A program made the translations under genes and the position numbers. Positions 35,792-45,200 of a stretch of DNA of 64,000 nucleotides are shown here, piece by piece. The notes under the pieces were generated by a model. It was not told the DNA's origin and searched no databases. It worked only from the letters and a program-made list of their open reading frames with translations. The stretch is from Lentzea jiangxiensis (GTDB lineage Bacteria; Actinomycetota; Actinomycetes; Mycobacteriales; Pseudonocardiaceae). The stretch's first letter is position 1. The number at the start of each line of letters is the position of its first letter. The stretch lies in NCBI RefSeq assembly GCF_900104175.1, contig NZ_FNIX01000006.1, positions 186,001-250,000 on the forward strand, read 5' to 3'.

Positions 35792-35883
35792 AACCCGCCT
35801 GACCAGCGATAACCGCTAGATCAGACGGGCTCTCAGTTCAAGTGGAGCTGAGGGGACTCGAACCCTGACCCTCACACTGCCAG
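35792..35883 (-). repeat. Attachment-site copy: terminator stem plus 3' half of tRNA-Ala
   Basis: Bases 35839-35883 repeat 46620-46665 (the anticodon-to-3'-end half of tRNA-Ala) with one base missing. The preceding hairpin (AACCCGCCTGA at 35792-35802, TCAGACGGGC at 35821-35830) repeats the tRNA terminator. It lacks the 5' half of the tRNA, so it is not a gene. It marks the boundary between the two tandem islands. Confidence 0.85.
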
Positions 35884-35929
35884 CGCGAACCTTTGACCTG
35901 CGAAAACAGAGAACCCCCTGCTTTCCGGT

Positions 35930-35979
35930 GCCGTTGCCTGCCGTTCAGCGCTGTTAAGCGCCGTTGCGTGACGTTCCGC
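35930..35979. repeat. Five helically phased GCCGTT-like repeats next to att
   Basis: GCCGTT at 35930 and 35940, GCTGTT at 35950, GCCGTT at 35960 and GACGTT at 35970: each starts exactly 10 bases after the last, i.e. on the same DNA face. It lies 47 bases inside island 2 from the att core, a position suited to integrase arm sites or another cooperative DNA-binding protein. Confidence 0.55.
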
Positions 35980-36183
35980 CCTACGTCGTGCTCCAGTTTT
36001 GCTCCACTTTGTACAGTATGAAGGTCATCATGCATGAACGCAGAAGTGCCTGCGGCACAACCACCTCATGCGCGACCTCCACCTCTTGTCCTGATAAGGT
36101 TCGCGGCCAGCTCCACTGGACAGACGACTCGGCGTCCTGCACAGCAAGCGCTTTGACAATTGATCAGAATGTTCCGATACGCC

Positions 36184-36960
36184 CTACCGTCCCCACCTTG
36201 CATCCGCCCGCGGCCAAGGCGACACGTAGGTCAGCCCGGTCATCATCTCATGTTTGTGATCGTGCAAGGAGATCAATCGTCGCAATGGGTTCTGGTAGTA
36301 GCGGATCTCGCCCTCCGGCAAGCTGGCGGGATTTACAGCCGGTTGCCGTTGCTCGGTCTCACGGCAGGCCGTCCACACCCGACGATTCGCTTCTTCGTAT
36401 CGATCATGGTTGTGAGGTGACTGACTGGGGAACCACAGATGGCTGCTCACGTCCTAAGCGGCGTCACAAGCCTGCTCGATTACGTGCTGGCCGTTGACCC
36501 TGACCGTGGGCTCCTGCTGGTCCATCTCGAAGAAGTTACGCAGTTCAACGACAGCGAGCACGATGACATAGAGCAAGACGAGTTCGCTGCTGTAGTAATC
36601 GTACTTAGGCCCGCTCATTCGTGCATCGTTGCCGTACAACACCTTCGCGACGTCGCTGATCGGGTGGATGAACGCGCTCAGAAAACGATAATGCACGTCG
36701 AGCTGGGCTAGCGCGGCGTCCTCAGCGAAGCCATTGGCCTTGAGGCTCTCCTTGAGGCTTGGCCACCGGAAATACTCCTCGTACATCGACCGGTTCTGCT
36801 CGGCATAGGCCCGGCGATCCTGCGGGTCTGACAGACCGTCGTCCTCTTGCTCGTAGACCGTTGGGGGTGCTACGAACGGTGAGAACTCTTGAAGTAGGAA
36901 GCAGTGGACCGTGCCTACCAACGCTGGGTTTGTCGTCGCGGACCGAGCGCAACCGATCAC
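36184..36960 (-). pseudogene. Hypothetical gene with in-frame amber codon
   Basis: An open frame starts GTG at 36960 directly after the TAG of the upstream membrane-protein gene and contains YEQEDDGLSDPQDRRAYAEQ, LDVHYRFLSAFIHPISDV and YYSSELVLLYVIVLAVVELR. A TAG at 36454-36456 interrupts it, but the same frame continues with protein-like text (SSHLWFPSQSPHNHDRYEEA, EGEIRYYQNPLRRLISLHDH) to a stop at 36184. I do not recognise the family. The codon usage is poorer in G/C than the flanks. It is either a pseudogene or two adjacent genes. Confidence 0.5.
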
Positions 36961-39081
36961 CTATACCCGCCACAGTTGTCGTAGGCCTTCGCGATCGAAT
37001 CCGTTGGTTTCACTGGGAAGTACGCTCAAGAACCCCAGTGGTAAGAGCGCCGCCAAGGCGATCCGGTTCTGGCGGGAGATGTGGCGACCGAGCGCTCTCA
37101 ACGCCAGCTGGGCGTCCATCGACACCGAACCGCCTGGTGCGTTCGCGGTGATGCGGTCGCGCTCGCGGTGGACATGTTCGATGTTGTTCTTCATGACGTA
37201 CACGTAGGCTTTTGACAGCAGCGCGAAGTAGGGGAAGATCGCGCCGAGCCAGCTCGGCGTGTCCTCCAGATGGGCCAACGCGAAGACCGGCACCCAGGCA
37301 AGGCTCGTGCCAAGCAGGATGCCGAGCAAGCTGTCCTGGAGGACTCCAGCCAGCGGCACGCCGATGATATGCTGTTCGACCGGGTTCGCACCGGGCATCG
37401 CGCGTGCGGCGGTGCGAGGGAGCAGCAGGCAGGCCGCCCAACCCACCGCCAGGCTCACCAACGCGTACGGCACGGACGTGACGCCGGCCGCTGACTGCAA
37501 CGCAGGCCCTGTCATCCATGCGATGGTCGTGCCGACAACGAGCGCGCACGCCGTTGCTGTGATGGCGAGCGGGCCATCCACGGGCACGAGGTGCAGGTAG
37601 CCAACGTTGGCGATGATGCTTTCGAACGCGAACAGCCCGGCCAGCAGAGCGACCGGCAGTGACAGCGCGGCCTGAGCCCAGTGTTCGTACCCTGCGGCGA
37701 GTTGCGCGCACATAAGTGCCGCCCACGCCAGACACATGATCTGTGCGACAACACGTCCGCCGAAGCGGCTGGCGACGACAGTCAGCGCCAGGGCGAGCAT
37801 GAGTGCCGCTGGCACCCTGACGTCACCGGCTCCGGCCTTCCAGCGATCCGCGGGGGTGTTGCCGATGAACGTCGCCAAGCAGGCCAATAGAGTTCCCATG
37901 TACATGGCGGTGATCGCGAGGTAGGCCGACCACTTGATGGCGCCAAGCTCCGACTGCGGTGCGTTCGCTTTTTCGGCCTCTATCACCGCGTCGAACGTCG
38001 ATCGTACGAGTTCGGCGGTGACGAACAGGAAGAGGAATGTCGCTACCAATCCGACGACGACTCCGTAGGCGCCCACGTGCTGTGGTTCTTGCGCGAAGTA
38101 ACGGCCACTGAGTGCGAGCGCCGTGACCGGGGCGGCAGCAAGCGGTGCGAGAACCATCGACCGCACAGCTTGCCCTTGAAACAGTGGACGGATCAGGAGG
38201 AGTTCGACGATCACGGCCGCTACGGACAGCAGACAGCCTGATACAAGTGAACCGATCGTCACGGTTGGCGCGGCCGTGAACACGTGGACAGGACCGGCGG
38301 CCGTCGCAGCCGTGCACAGCGGCGCCAGGAACCTTCCGGCACGGTGCCCCCATACGACGGTACTTGCGGCGAACACCCCGACCAGCACGGCGCAGATCAC
38401 GGGCAGAACCGTGACGATGTCGATCGTGAGACCGGGTAGGAAGAGCCACGAGAATGAGAGGGCCGGAACGGCAGCGGCAGCGCAGACCAATGCGGGCCAA
38501 CTGATCCGTCGGGTGGTGATGGCGAGCACGACGGCGACGACCGCGGACGCGAGACCGATCAGCAGCGGCGCGGATTGGTCGTTGTCCAAGGCCAGCAGTC
38601 CGGTGAAAGCGAAGACAGGGAACAGCATGCCGATGCACGCGGCGCTTGCTTTCGGTGCCCAGACCGCCTGACGTGCTCGATCCAGAGCCGCCATGGCGGT
38701 CGCGGCAAAGAACCCGCACGCCACGGTGAGGAAGAGCGCGTGGTACCAGCCGACCGCGTTGAATGTGCCGGGAGCCGGGAAGGTCCAATTCAGACGCGGC
38801 GCCGGGTCAGCCAACCACCACACCTGGGTGGCCGCGCCCACCGCACACCCTGCCACGCCCGCCAAGACGACCCGACCGCGATGACGGATCGGCGTTGCAG
38901 CTCGGACCGACGCGTAGGCGAGCATTGGCAACAACAGCCCGTCACCGACCGTTGCGGACCGGAACGACGTCAGGCTGGGAAGCGTGGGGTCGCCGAGTCC
39001 CAACAGTGAGGCGGCGACCAAGACACCGAACCCGAACGTCATCACCGCAGCCGCGGCAATCTCCCCCTGGTACCGAGTCAC
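36961..39081 (-). CDS. Large polytopic membrane protein of unknown function
   Basis: Protein of 706 residues with some 16-18 hydrophobic segments, from FGFGVLVAASLLGLG near the N-terminus to LAALLPLGFLSVLPSE near the C-terminus. Cytoplasmic-looking loops include EAEKANAPQSELGAIKW and KNNIEHVHRERDRITANAPG. GTG 39081 has an excellent ribosome site (GGAGGAGG), so the gene is probably expressed. No transporter or enzyme signature is recognisable. It ends in TAG immediately followed by the GTG of the hypothetical gene, in the same frame. As island cargo next to a NACHT gene it could be a membrane effector, but that is speculation. Confidence 0.7.
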   Translation of the reverse strand: MTRYQGEIAAAAVMTFGFGVLVAASLLGLGDPTLPSLTSFRSATVGDGLLLPMLAYASVRAATPIRHRGRVVLAGVAGCAVGAATQVWWLADPAPRLNWTFPAPGTFNAVGWYHALFLTVACGFFAATAMAALDRARQAVWAPKASAACIGMLFPVFAFTGLLALDNDQSAPLLIGLASAVVAVVLAITTRRISWPALVCAAAAVPALSFSWLFLPGLTIDIVTVLPVICAVLVGVFAASTVVWGHRAGRFLAPLCTAATAAGPVHVFTAAPTVTIGSLVSGCLLSVAAVIVELLLIRPLFQGQAVRSMVLAPLAAAPVTALALSGRYFAQEPQHVGAYGVVVGLVATFLFLFVTAELVRSTFDAVIEAEKANAPQSELGAIKWSAYLAITAMYMGTLLACLATFIGNTPADRWKAGAGDVRVPAALMLALALTVVASRFGGRVVAQIMCLAWAALMCAQLAAGYEHWAQAALSLPVALLAGLFAFESIIANVGYLHLVPVDGPLAITATACALVVGTTIAWMTGPALQSAAGVTSVPYALVSLAVGWAACLLLPRTAARAMPGANPVEQHIIGVPLAGVLQDSLLGILLGTSLAWVPVFALAHLEDTPSWLGAIFPYFALLSKAYVYVMKNNIEHVHRERDRITANAPGGSVSMDAQLALRALGRHISRQNRIALAALLPLGFLSVLPSETNGFDREGLRQLWRV

Positions 39082-39697
39082 GGCGCACCTCCTCCGGCGG
39101 CCTCTGGCACTTCATGCCGGAGGTGACCGTGAGATCGTGCCTCTGAGCGGCGGTATTACACCTGTGCTCGAAGGGGTGACCTGGGCGAAGCGTGTTCACC
39201 TGAACGGCTTAAAGGCCTCTGTCAACGAGGCCAACATCGGAGCGCTTTGAGGCGTCGCCATGCGTCGGTGATCGGCACTAGGCCGACGCGACCGACCTGT
39301 CCTACTGGCACCGGCGCAGCGCGTTCAACCGGACCAACGCGTACCGCGGTCGATCGCGTTCCGAACTGATGGCGAACTCCGGCGAATTCACTCACGGCGC
39401 TGAGCACATAACAGCGGTTGACGACGAGCAAGGGTGCTGGTCCACGTTCGAGGCTGCGGAGCCCTGCGCAGAGGCACGAGGCCGGAGAGTGCACCCCACG
39501 CCTGGCGGCTGGCCGAAGGCTTCATCGGTGACGCGCCTCTTGACTGTCGATCAGCCCTGAAGGAGCACTGTGCCGAACACATCGGTGGCTCTTGAGCTCC
39601 GCGGAGAACGCCGTGAGATCAAAGGGTTGCGTTCTGTTGCCACCAGTCGAAATTCTCGTCAGTTGATCATGCGGTCATGGCCGAAGCCGCTAATATT
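39082..39697. other. Intergenic stretch, no gene seen
   Basis: Holds the leader of the membrane-protein gene at the left. Short protein-like pieces occur in several frames, none with a family match or a good start. Possible decayed DNA. Confidence 0.4.
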
Positions 39698-40225
39698 TCA
39701 CACATCCCGTTGATCGTTCGGCCTGCCATGAGTGTGCAGGCGCAAGACGATCTGTTCTCCGGTCGCCGGTTCGACTCCGAGCTGTTCGGCCAGCGATCGC
39801 ACGTGCAGGTCCGCCGCCGCCTCGACCAGCTCGCACAACGTTCTCATTGCGGCTCGGCCTTGTACACGGCTCGTCAGAAAGGTGACAGTGGCGATCGCCG
39901 CTAAGGGCCACCACAGCGGGACCAGTGCCGCGTACAGGACCGCCCATCCTGTCAGCGTCGCCGCTGCGGCGTAGGCCGACTGGGCGGTGTGGATGTCGGC
40001 GCGGCAGTTGTCCGGCAGCACGCTCCACAGACGGGGCCACACAGCGGTGATGTCCAGGCCGTGGGCGCGGTGCACGCGCAGTGTCAGGGCGTGTCTGCGG
40101 TCGCTGATCCACGTAGGCCGCTCGGGTGGTTCCAGCGCTACCCGGTCGCGGCGGGCGTAGGCGTCCGACAGCCCGAGAACGACCACTTCCTTGCCCGGAG
40201 CGGTCGCACGGATCGCCGACTTCAC
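39698..40225 (-). CDS. Small membrane protein divergent from the NACHT gene
   Basis: Protein of about 175 residues. The soluble N-terminal part (DAYARRDRVALEPPERPTWI, ITAVWPRLWSVLPDN) is followed by a hydrophobic hairpin (GWAVLYAALVPLWWPLAAIA) and a helical cytoplasmic-looking tail (AAMRTLCELVEAAADLHVRS). The wording DPPERP(T/V)W..VWPRLW is shared by uncharacterised actinobacterial membrane proteins as far as I recall. The frame is open to GTG 40336, but that would run antisense into the NACHT gene, so GTG 40225 is preferred. It may have lost its 5' part. Confidence 0.5.
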   Translation of the reverse strand: MKSAIRATAPGKEVVVLGLSDAYARRDRVALEPPERPTWISDRRHALTLRVHRAHGLDITAVWPRLWSVLPDNCRADIHTAQSAYAAAATLTGWAVLYAALVPLWWPLAAIATVTFLTSRVQGRAAMRTLCELVEAAADLHVRSLAEQLGVEPATGEQIVLRLHTHGRPNDQRDV

Positions 40226-40264
40226 AAGGGTGTCCGCCGCAGCGGCACGCGACGCCCACCGCCG

Positions 40265-42253
40265 GTGGCGTTGGTCATGTCCGAGAAGCCGGTAGGTCGG
40301 GGTGACCTGGTGAACGAGGTCTGGCCGCTCGGCCACACCCCGGCAGCGGTCAACTCCCGGCTCTCCAGGTTCAAGGCGGCCCTACGTCCTATCGACGGCC
40401 TCGAATTGCGCAACGAACGCGATCGTCCCGTCCGGTACCGACTGGACGTGGACGACGCCTGTGTGGACGTGCACCGGTTCACCGCTGCGGCGCGCCACGC
40501 GCTCGACGCTGCCGAAGACGGCGCGGCCGGCGCCGAGGAGCTGTTCGAAGGCTGTCTCGCGCGGTGGGCCGGAACACCGTTCGAGGGCTTGGACGGCGTG
40601 AAGATCAACGCTTGGCGACGACAGCTCGAAGACCAGTGCACGACCGTGCGAGTGGCCCTCCTGAGGTTGGGTGCTGTGCACGGCCGGGCCCACGACCTCG
40701 TCGACGAAGCCGTGGAACTCAGCACGGCCCATCCGCGCCACCGGCCGGCCCGAGACCTGGCCGCCCACCTGCTCGAACTCGTAGGCCGTGCCGAGGAAAT
40801 CGCACTCCTGCCGGGAACCGACCATCAGGTTGGCCGCGGATCGTCCCCGTCGGTGAACGCCGACGAACTTCTCCACTACCTGCGATCCTTGCGGGCGGGA
40901 TTGACGCGCACTCTGCGCTGGCACCCCGGCGAGGACATCAGCACGACCTTTAGCGAACGCTCAGTGCGCGTCATCAGCGACCCCTCCCGGGATCAACTGC
41001 TGGAAGGCGGACACGCCCCGCGGCGCCGAGACTTGGTGCGCGGTGACCAGTCGTGGACGGAAGCCGGCGCACTCGCCCGGCTGATCGTGGTCCTGGGCGA
41101 CGCCGGGTACGGGAAGACCTGGCAGCTGCGCGCTCACGGCGTGGCCCTGTGCGACCGTGGCATCCAAGCGCTCCGAGCGGGCGACGATCCGGCGACCGTG
41201 GACATCCCGCTGTGGACGCACTCCTCCGCAATGGCCGCGGCGCCCCTACTCGGGCGCGGCAAGCCCCAGCACGTCGTCAACGCCGCGGCCGCGGTCCTGG
41301 GCGATCCGGAAGCCGAACTCGGCAAGAGCTTGCGAGCGGCGATGGTCCACGGGCTCGCCTCGGGCGACGGACGCCTGCACGTCCTGGTCGACCCACTCGA
41401 CGAGGTGTTCGACAGCAACAGCCGGGACCGCGTCGCCGACACGCTGTCGTGGCTCGCGGAGCAGGTCCGTGCAGGCGCGGGAACGCGCGTCGTGGTCACG
41501 TCACGCCCGGTCGGCTACACCGACCCGTTCGGCGCCGGGCGCTCCGCGGCGGGCCGTAGACCGGTTCCCGTGTACCACCTCGCGTTGGCGGCGTTCGGCA
41601 CCGAGCAGGTATCCGCGTTCTGGCGAACCTGGTTCGACCAGCGCGGCCTGACGTTCCCGGACGAGCGCCTGAGCCTGTTACTGGACGCCGACAGCCCGCT
41701 GGCCGATCACGTCCGCGTGCCGCTGATCGCCGCGTTCTGCGCGTGGATCGCCGAGGAGGAGCCCGCCGACCAGACAAGGGCGGGTCTCTACGAGCAGGTC
41801 GTGCGCCGCTTCATCGGGCTCAGCTGGAAGCAGGGCGACCGGACGGCGGTCGATCACCGCACCCGCTCGGACCCCCTGCGGCAGAAGCAGCTCCGGCACG
41901 CGCTGGAACAACTCGCCTGGCACATGTCCACCGCGCACGCGGAGTGGCGCGACGCGGTGGACGACGAGGGGTGCGAGGAGCAGCTGGCGGGTACCGGACT
42001 GCGGGCTCTACCGGGTTGGACCCGCACGAACGAACTGGTCACCCTGCACGGACTGCTGCTCAGGCTGGGCGTGAGCGCCCGCGAACTCTGGGACACCCCG
42101 GTGACCTGGGTACATCCGACGCTGCACGAGTACCTGACGGCACATCGGCTCATCAACGCCGAGCAGTCGGAGATCGATCGCTGGCTGGACCACGGACTGC
42201 ACCGCCCCGAGTGGGAGTCCACCTTCCGCTTCGCGGTCGAATTGGAGCGATGA
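40265..42253 (+). CDS. Winged-helix/BTAD-NACHT STAND NTPase (AfsR-like N-terminus)
   Basis: STAND-class signalling ATPase of about 662 residues. The N-terminus resembles the SARP winged helix (RGDLVNEVWPLGHTPAAVNS, RYRLDVDDACVDVHRF), followed by a short BTAD-like helical region (LFEGCLARWAGTPFEGLDGV). The NACHT domain has Walker A VVLGDAGYGKTWQLR (about 277), Walker B LHVLVDPLDEVF (about 375), and VVVTSRPVGY (about 411). The C-terminal VTWVHPTLHEYLTAHRLI is the usual end of NACHT winged-helix modules. The start (GTG 40265 or ATG 40277) leaves little room for the first DNA-binding helix, so the 5' end may be truncated. It is coupled by ATGA to the helical-repeat gene. Related bacterial NACHT proteins act in phage defence. 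Confidence 0.8.
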   Translation: MALVMSEKPVGRGDLVNEVWPLGHTPAAVNSRLSRFKAALRPIDGLELRNERDRPVRYRLDVDDACVDVHRFTAAARHALDAAEDGAAGAEELFEGCLARWAGTPFEGLDGVKINAWRRQLEDQCTTVRVALLRLGAVHGRAHDLVDEAVELSTAHPRHRPARDLAAHLLELVGRAEEIALLPGTDHQVGRGSSPSVNADELLHYLRSLRAGLTRTLRWHPGEDISTTFSERSVRVISDPSRDQLLEGGHAPRRRDLVRGDQSWTEAGALARLIVVLGDAGYGKTWQLRAHGVALCDRGIQALRAGDDPATVDIPLWTHSSAMAAAPLLGRGKPQHVVNAAAAVLGDPEAELGKSLRAAMVHGLASGDGRLHVLVDPLDEVFDSNSRDRVADTLSWLAEQVRAGAGTRVVVTSRPVGYTDPFGAGRSAAGRRPVPVYHLALAAFGTEQVSAFWRTWFDQRGLTFPDERLSLLLDADSPLADHVRVPLIAAFCAWIAEEEPADQTRAGLYEQVVRRFIGLSWKQGDRTAVDHRTRSDPLRQKQLRHALEQLAWHMSTAHAEWRDAVDDEGCEEQLAGTGLRALPGWTRTNELVTLHGLLLRLGVSARELWDTPVTWVHPTLHEYLTAHRLINAEQSEIDRWLDHGLHRPEWESTFRFAVELER

Positions 42254-43693
42254 TCGACGTGGCCGAACGACGTTTCACGAACAGCCTCCGCCAACGGGTG
42301 GTCAACGGCGACGACGAGCTCGGGTGGTACGCGTCGCTGCTGATCGAGGCAGGTGAGGGCGCGTCGGCGCCGGAAACGATCGGTCACGTGATCCGCCTCG
42401 GTGCCTGCGGTCTCCTTGCGCCGGAGGCGGTGGCGAAGGTGCTGGTCAAGATTCCCGGTGTCGACACCCAGCGGATCTTGGGGCTGCTGGACAAGCTGAC
42501 GTTGGCGGGTCACCCGAAGCGCGAGGTCTGGCAAGGCGTCGTGCTGTGCGGCACGGCAGGCCTGGCCAGGTTGGAAACGGCGATCGCCGAGGACGACGAC
42601 CCCGCCGGAGCTGCCACCCTGCTCCATTCACGAGCGCCTGACCGAGCGGTGAGCGCGATCCGACGCCGAGTGGTGTGCGACGGCCGACTCGTCGAGGCCT
42701 CCGATGTGACACCGCTGCGCCACCTGGAGGCGGAGGACGTCCTGGTGCTGGTCGAACGGTTCCGCGCTCAGCCGACCCGCGGCACCGCACAGGTGTTGGG
42801 GCGGACCGAGCACGCGGTCGCCCGTGCGGAACTCCTCGACGTCCGGTGGCGCGACCACCCCGACCCCGCGGCGCGCGAAGCCGTCGTGAACGGCCTGCGC
42901 GCGTTGTGCGGCAATCGGATGGACCCGGAGGCCGATCCGGTCATGATCGCCTTCAGGCGCGAAGACCCTTCCCCAGCGGTGCGGTTGGCTGCGCGCACCA
43001 CGGTGGAGATCCGCGCGGCGATGTTCCCGTCCGTTCGAGCGCGACTGGACGAACTGGTGGTTGACGCACGACTCCTCGAGGACTCCCCGGTGCCGACGTG
43101 GTCGCCGGAAGTGGTCGTCGAGCGGCTCCGCGCCAGGGGCCGGGCTGCGAATGGCCTTGGCATTCGTGGAGGCGCACCCGGACCTGCTGTCGGTCGACGC
43201 CGTCCGGAGCGCACTGGACGACATCGCGAACGACGCGGTCCAGGGCATGCTCGGCATCAAGACGATCTTCTCCTTGAACGCCTTGTTCGGCGACCCGTTC
43301 GTGCGGCGGTGCATGGCGGCGCTGAACGACGATCTCGTCGGGATCCTCCATCCGCCGGCGATCTCATCGTCTCGCGCGGTGCCGGACGACGAAGAGGTGT
43401 TCGCCGCGATCGCGCGGCACTCCGGCCGTTTCCCCTCACCCGCGGGACAGGCAGCGCTGGTCGTGTACCGGCTTTCCGCCGGGCAACGCGCACATCAGCT
43501 GCTCCACCTGCTCGAGACGACACGCACGGTGTGGCCGGAAACCGTTCGGATGTGGGCGTCGGCGCTGCGGGACCTACCGGTGGGTCGACCGGGACCGGAC
43601 GAACTCGCGCTGCGCGAACGCCTCAGAGCGGTTACCGGCCACGTCCTGGGCCTGCTGCCCAGTCCGACCGGTTCCACTCCCCCCGAGCGGTGA
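42250..43693 (+). pseudogene. Helical-repeat partner of the NACHT gene, single frameshift
   Basis: It starts at an ATGA overlap with the NACHT stop and reads MIDVAERRFTNSLRQRVVNG, with repeated helical pairs such as APETIGHVIRLGACGLLAPE, DPAAREAVVNGLRALCG and DPSPAVRLAARTTVEI (HEAT-like). Near 43140 the protein-like text moves to the next frame (GLRMALAFVEAHPDLLSVDA) and runs to TGA 43693. With one base corrected it would be about 480 residues. It could be the sensor half of a split NLR-like protein. The frameshift may be a real mutation or a sequencing error. Confidence 0.6.
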
Positions 43694-43800
43694 GGCTGGT
43701 CGCGCCCGAACCTCGGCCGAGACGTGAAGGGGCGGTCGCCGGAGGAAGCCGACGGCCGCCGTTCCCCGGTACCCGGCATGGGCTCGTGGGGGATCGCCGC

Positions 43801-43903
43801 TAGGAGCCCGCTGAATAACAGTTTTCGGTATCGTGATCAAAACAGAAGTCCTGGTCAGAGGCTTGCTATTGATCATCAAATCGAATTATTCAGCGGCCTC
43901 CTA
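43801..43903. mobile_element. 99-bp MITE with TA duplication, directly abutting IS630
   Basis: The insert at 43803-43901 has inverted ends GGAGCCCGCTGAATAA (left) and TTATTCAGCGGCCTCC (right), with one mismatch, flanked by TA at 43801-43802 and 43902-43903. The interior is A/T-rich and non-coding. The right TA is also the target of the adjacent IS630 element. Confidence 0.75.
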
Positions 43904-44992
43904 GTGTCCTGCGCCGGAAATCCGCCTGCAAAAGCGTGCGAGTGACTCGAGGATCTCTTCGGCTGTCTTGGTCCACAGGAACGGCCGGGGATGGGTGTTC
44001 CAGTCGGCGATCCAGGCTCGGACGTCCTTCTCGAGTGCCTGCACGCTTTTGTGGGCGCCGCGTTTGATCTTCTGTTCGGCCAGCAGCCCGAACCAGCGTT
44101 CGACCTGGTTGATCCAGGAGGACCCGGTCGGAGTGAAGTGCATGTGGAACCGCGGATGCCGGGCCAGCCAGGCCTTGATCACCGCGGTCTTGTGGGTGCC
44201 ATAGTTGTCACAGACCAGATGCACGTCCAACCCTGCCGGGACGGTCTTGTCGATCGTGATCAAGAACTTCTTGAACTCGGCGGCGCGATGCTGGCGGTGC
44301 AACTCGCCGATCACCGTGCCGTCCGCGATGTCGAACGCGGCGAACAAGCTTGTGATCCCGTTGCGCACGTAGTCATGCGTCCGCCGTTCGGGCATGCCGG
44401 GCATCATCGGCAGCACAGGCTGCGACCGGTCCAAAGCCTGGATCTGAGACTTCTCGTCCACGCACAACACCACCGCCCGCTCCGGCGGATTGTGATACAG
44501 GCCGACCACGTCCACGACCTTCTCCACGAACAACGGATCGGTGGAGAGCTTGAACGTCTCGGCACGGTGGGGTTTGAGGCCGAAGTCGCGCCAGATCCGG
44601 CCGATGGTCGACTTGCTCAACCCGGTGCGCTCCGCCATCGACGTCCGCGACCAGTGTGTGGCATTACGCGGAACCTCCTCCAGCGTCGCCACGATCACCT
44701 CTTCGACCTGATCAACCGTGATCGATGGCGGCCGGCCCGGCCGCTCCTCGTCGACCAGGCCGTCCAGCCGATCCCGCAGAAACCTCTTGCGCCACTTCGT
44801 CACCGTCGCCGGATGCACCCGCAGATCCTCAGCGATCCGCGTGCCCGCCACACCATCGGCACACGCCAGCACAATGCGACAGCGCTGAGCCAACACCTGC
44901 GACGACTTCGCCCGCCGCGCCCACCGCTCCAGCGTCTCCCGCTCCTGCTCGGTCAACGTCACCTCAGCAGGAGGACGTCCAATCCGCGCCAT
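43901..44992 (-). CDS. IS630-family transposase
   Basis: DDE transposase of 363 residues. The N-terminal helix-turn-helix has [20 protein letters not shown] and [10 protein letters not shown], a second DNA-binding part has [20 protein letters not shown], and the catalytic residues lie in [29 protein letters not shown] and [15 protein letters not shown] (D to E spacing about 35). It is intact and probably active. The stop codon TAG is formed by the TA target duplication plus one flanking G, so translation ends outside the element itself. Confidence 0.95.
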   Translation of the reverse strand: MARIGRPPAEVTLTEQERETLERWARRAKSSQVLAQRCRIVLACADGVAGTRIAEDLRVHPATVTKWRKRFLRDRLDGLVDEERPGRPPSITVDQVEEVIVATLEEVPRNATHWSRTSMAERTGLSKSTIGRIWRDFGLKPHRAETFKLSTDPLFVEKVVDVVGLYHNPPERAVVLCVDEKSQIQALDRSQPVLPMMPGMPERRTHDYVRNGITSLFAAFDIADGTVIGELHRQHRAAEFKKFLITIDKTVPAGLDVHLVCDNYGTHKTAVIKAWLARHPRFHMHFTPTGSSWINQVERWFGLLAEQKIKRGAHKSVQALEKDVRAWIADWNTHPRPFLWTKTAEEILESLARFCRRISGAGH

Positions 44993-45036
44993 CAGCCCAC
45001 ACTAGACTTACCTAGCGGATTTCCGGCGCAGGACAC
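43904..45036 (-). mobile_element. Complete IS630-family insertion sequence, 1133 bp
   Basis: Perfect terminal inverted repeats run 43904-43925 and 45015-45036 (outer bases GTGTCCTGCGCCGG) and are flanked by TA at 43902-43903 and 45037-45038, the expected target duplication. One intact transposase gene fills it. Identity of both ends and an unbroken gene suggest recent insertion. Confidence 0.93.
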
Positions 45037-45200
45037 TAGCGCTACGCCAGCGCCAATTCCGGGTCACAGCGAATTTGCTCTCATGCCGCGTCGGGCGCTG
45101 TGAAGCCCGGTACCCAAGTCCGATGTTCGGGCCAGCTTGCGTTCATGAAGCGCCAAGCGGACAACGGAGGCCTACCCATCCCGCAGCCCCGGAGGTTGTC

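Larger units (their letters stand above)
21611..35883. mobile_element. Island 1: tRNA-Ala-associated integrative element (decayed)
   Basis: Proposed limits are the remnant att at 21611 and the att copy at 35839-35883, with a tyrosine integrase next to the right att. The cargo is the SNF2-DUF4391-Mod-Res cassette plus several IS remnants. The integrase has a stop and two frameshifts, so the island is probably fixed. The right limit is well supported; the left limit is tentative. Confidence 0.5.

Noticed and set aside
35930-35979. A CRISPR-like array
   Set aside because: The units are 6 bases on a 10-base period with no spacers of normal length and no cas genes.
35838-36035. A tRNA gene or small ORF at the inner att site
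   Set aside because: Only the 3' half of tRNA-Ala is present and one base is missing; the ORF across it is a by-product.
43991-45103. Plus-strand frame across the IS630 element
   Set aside because: Antisense of the intact transposase; it crosses the inverted repeat and has no motif.
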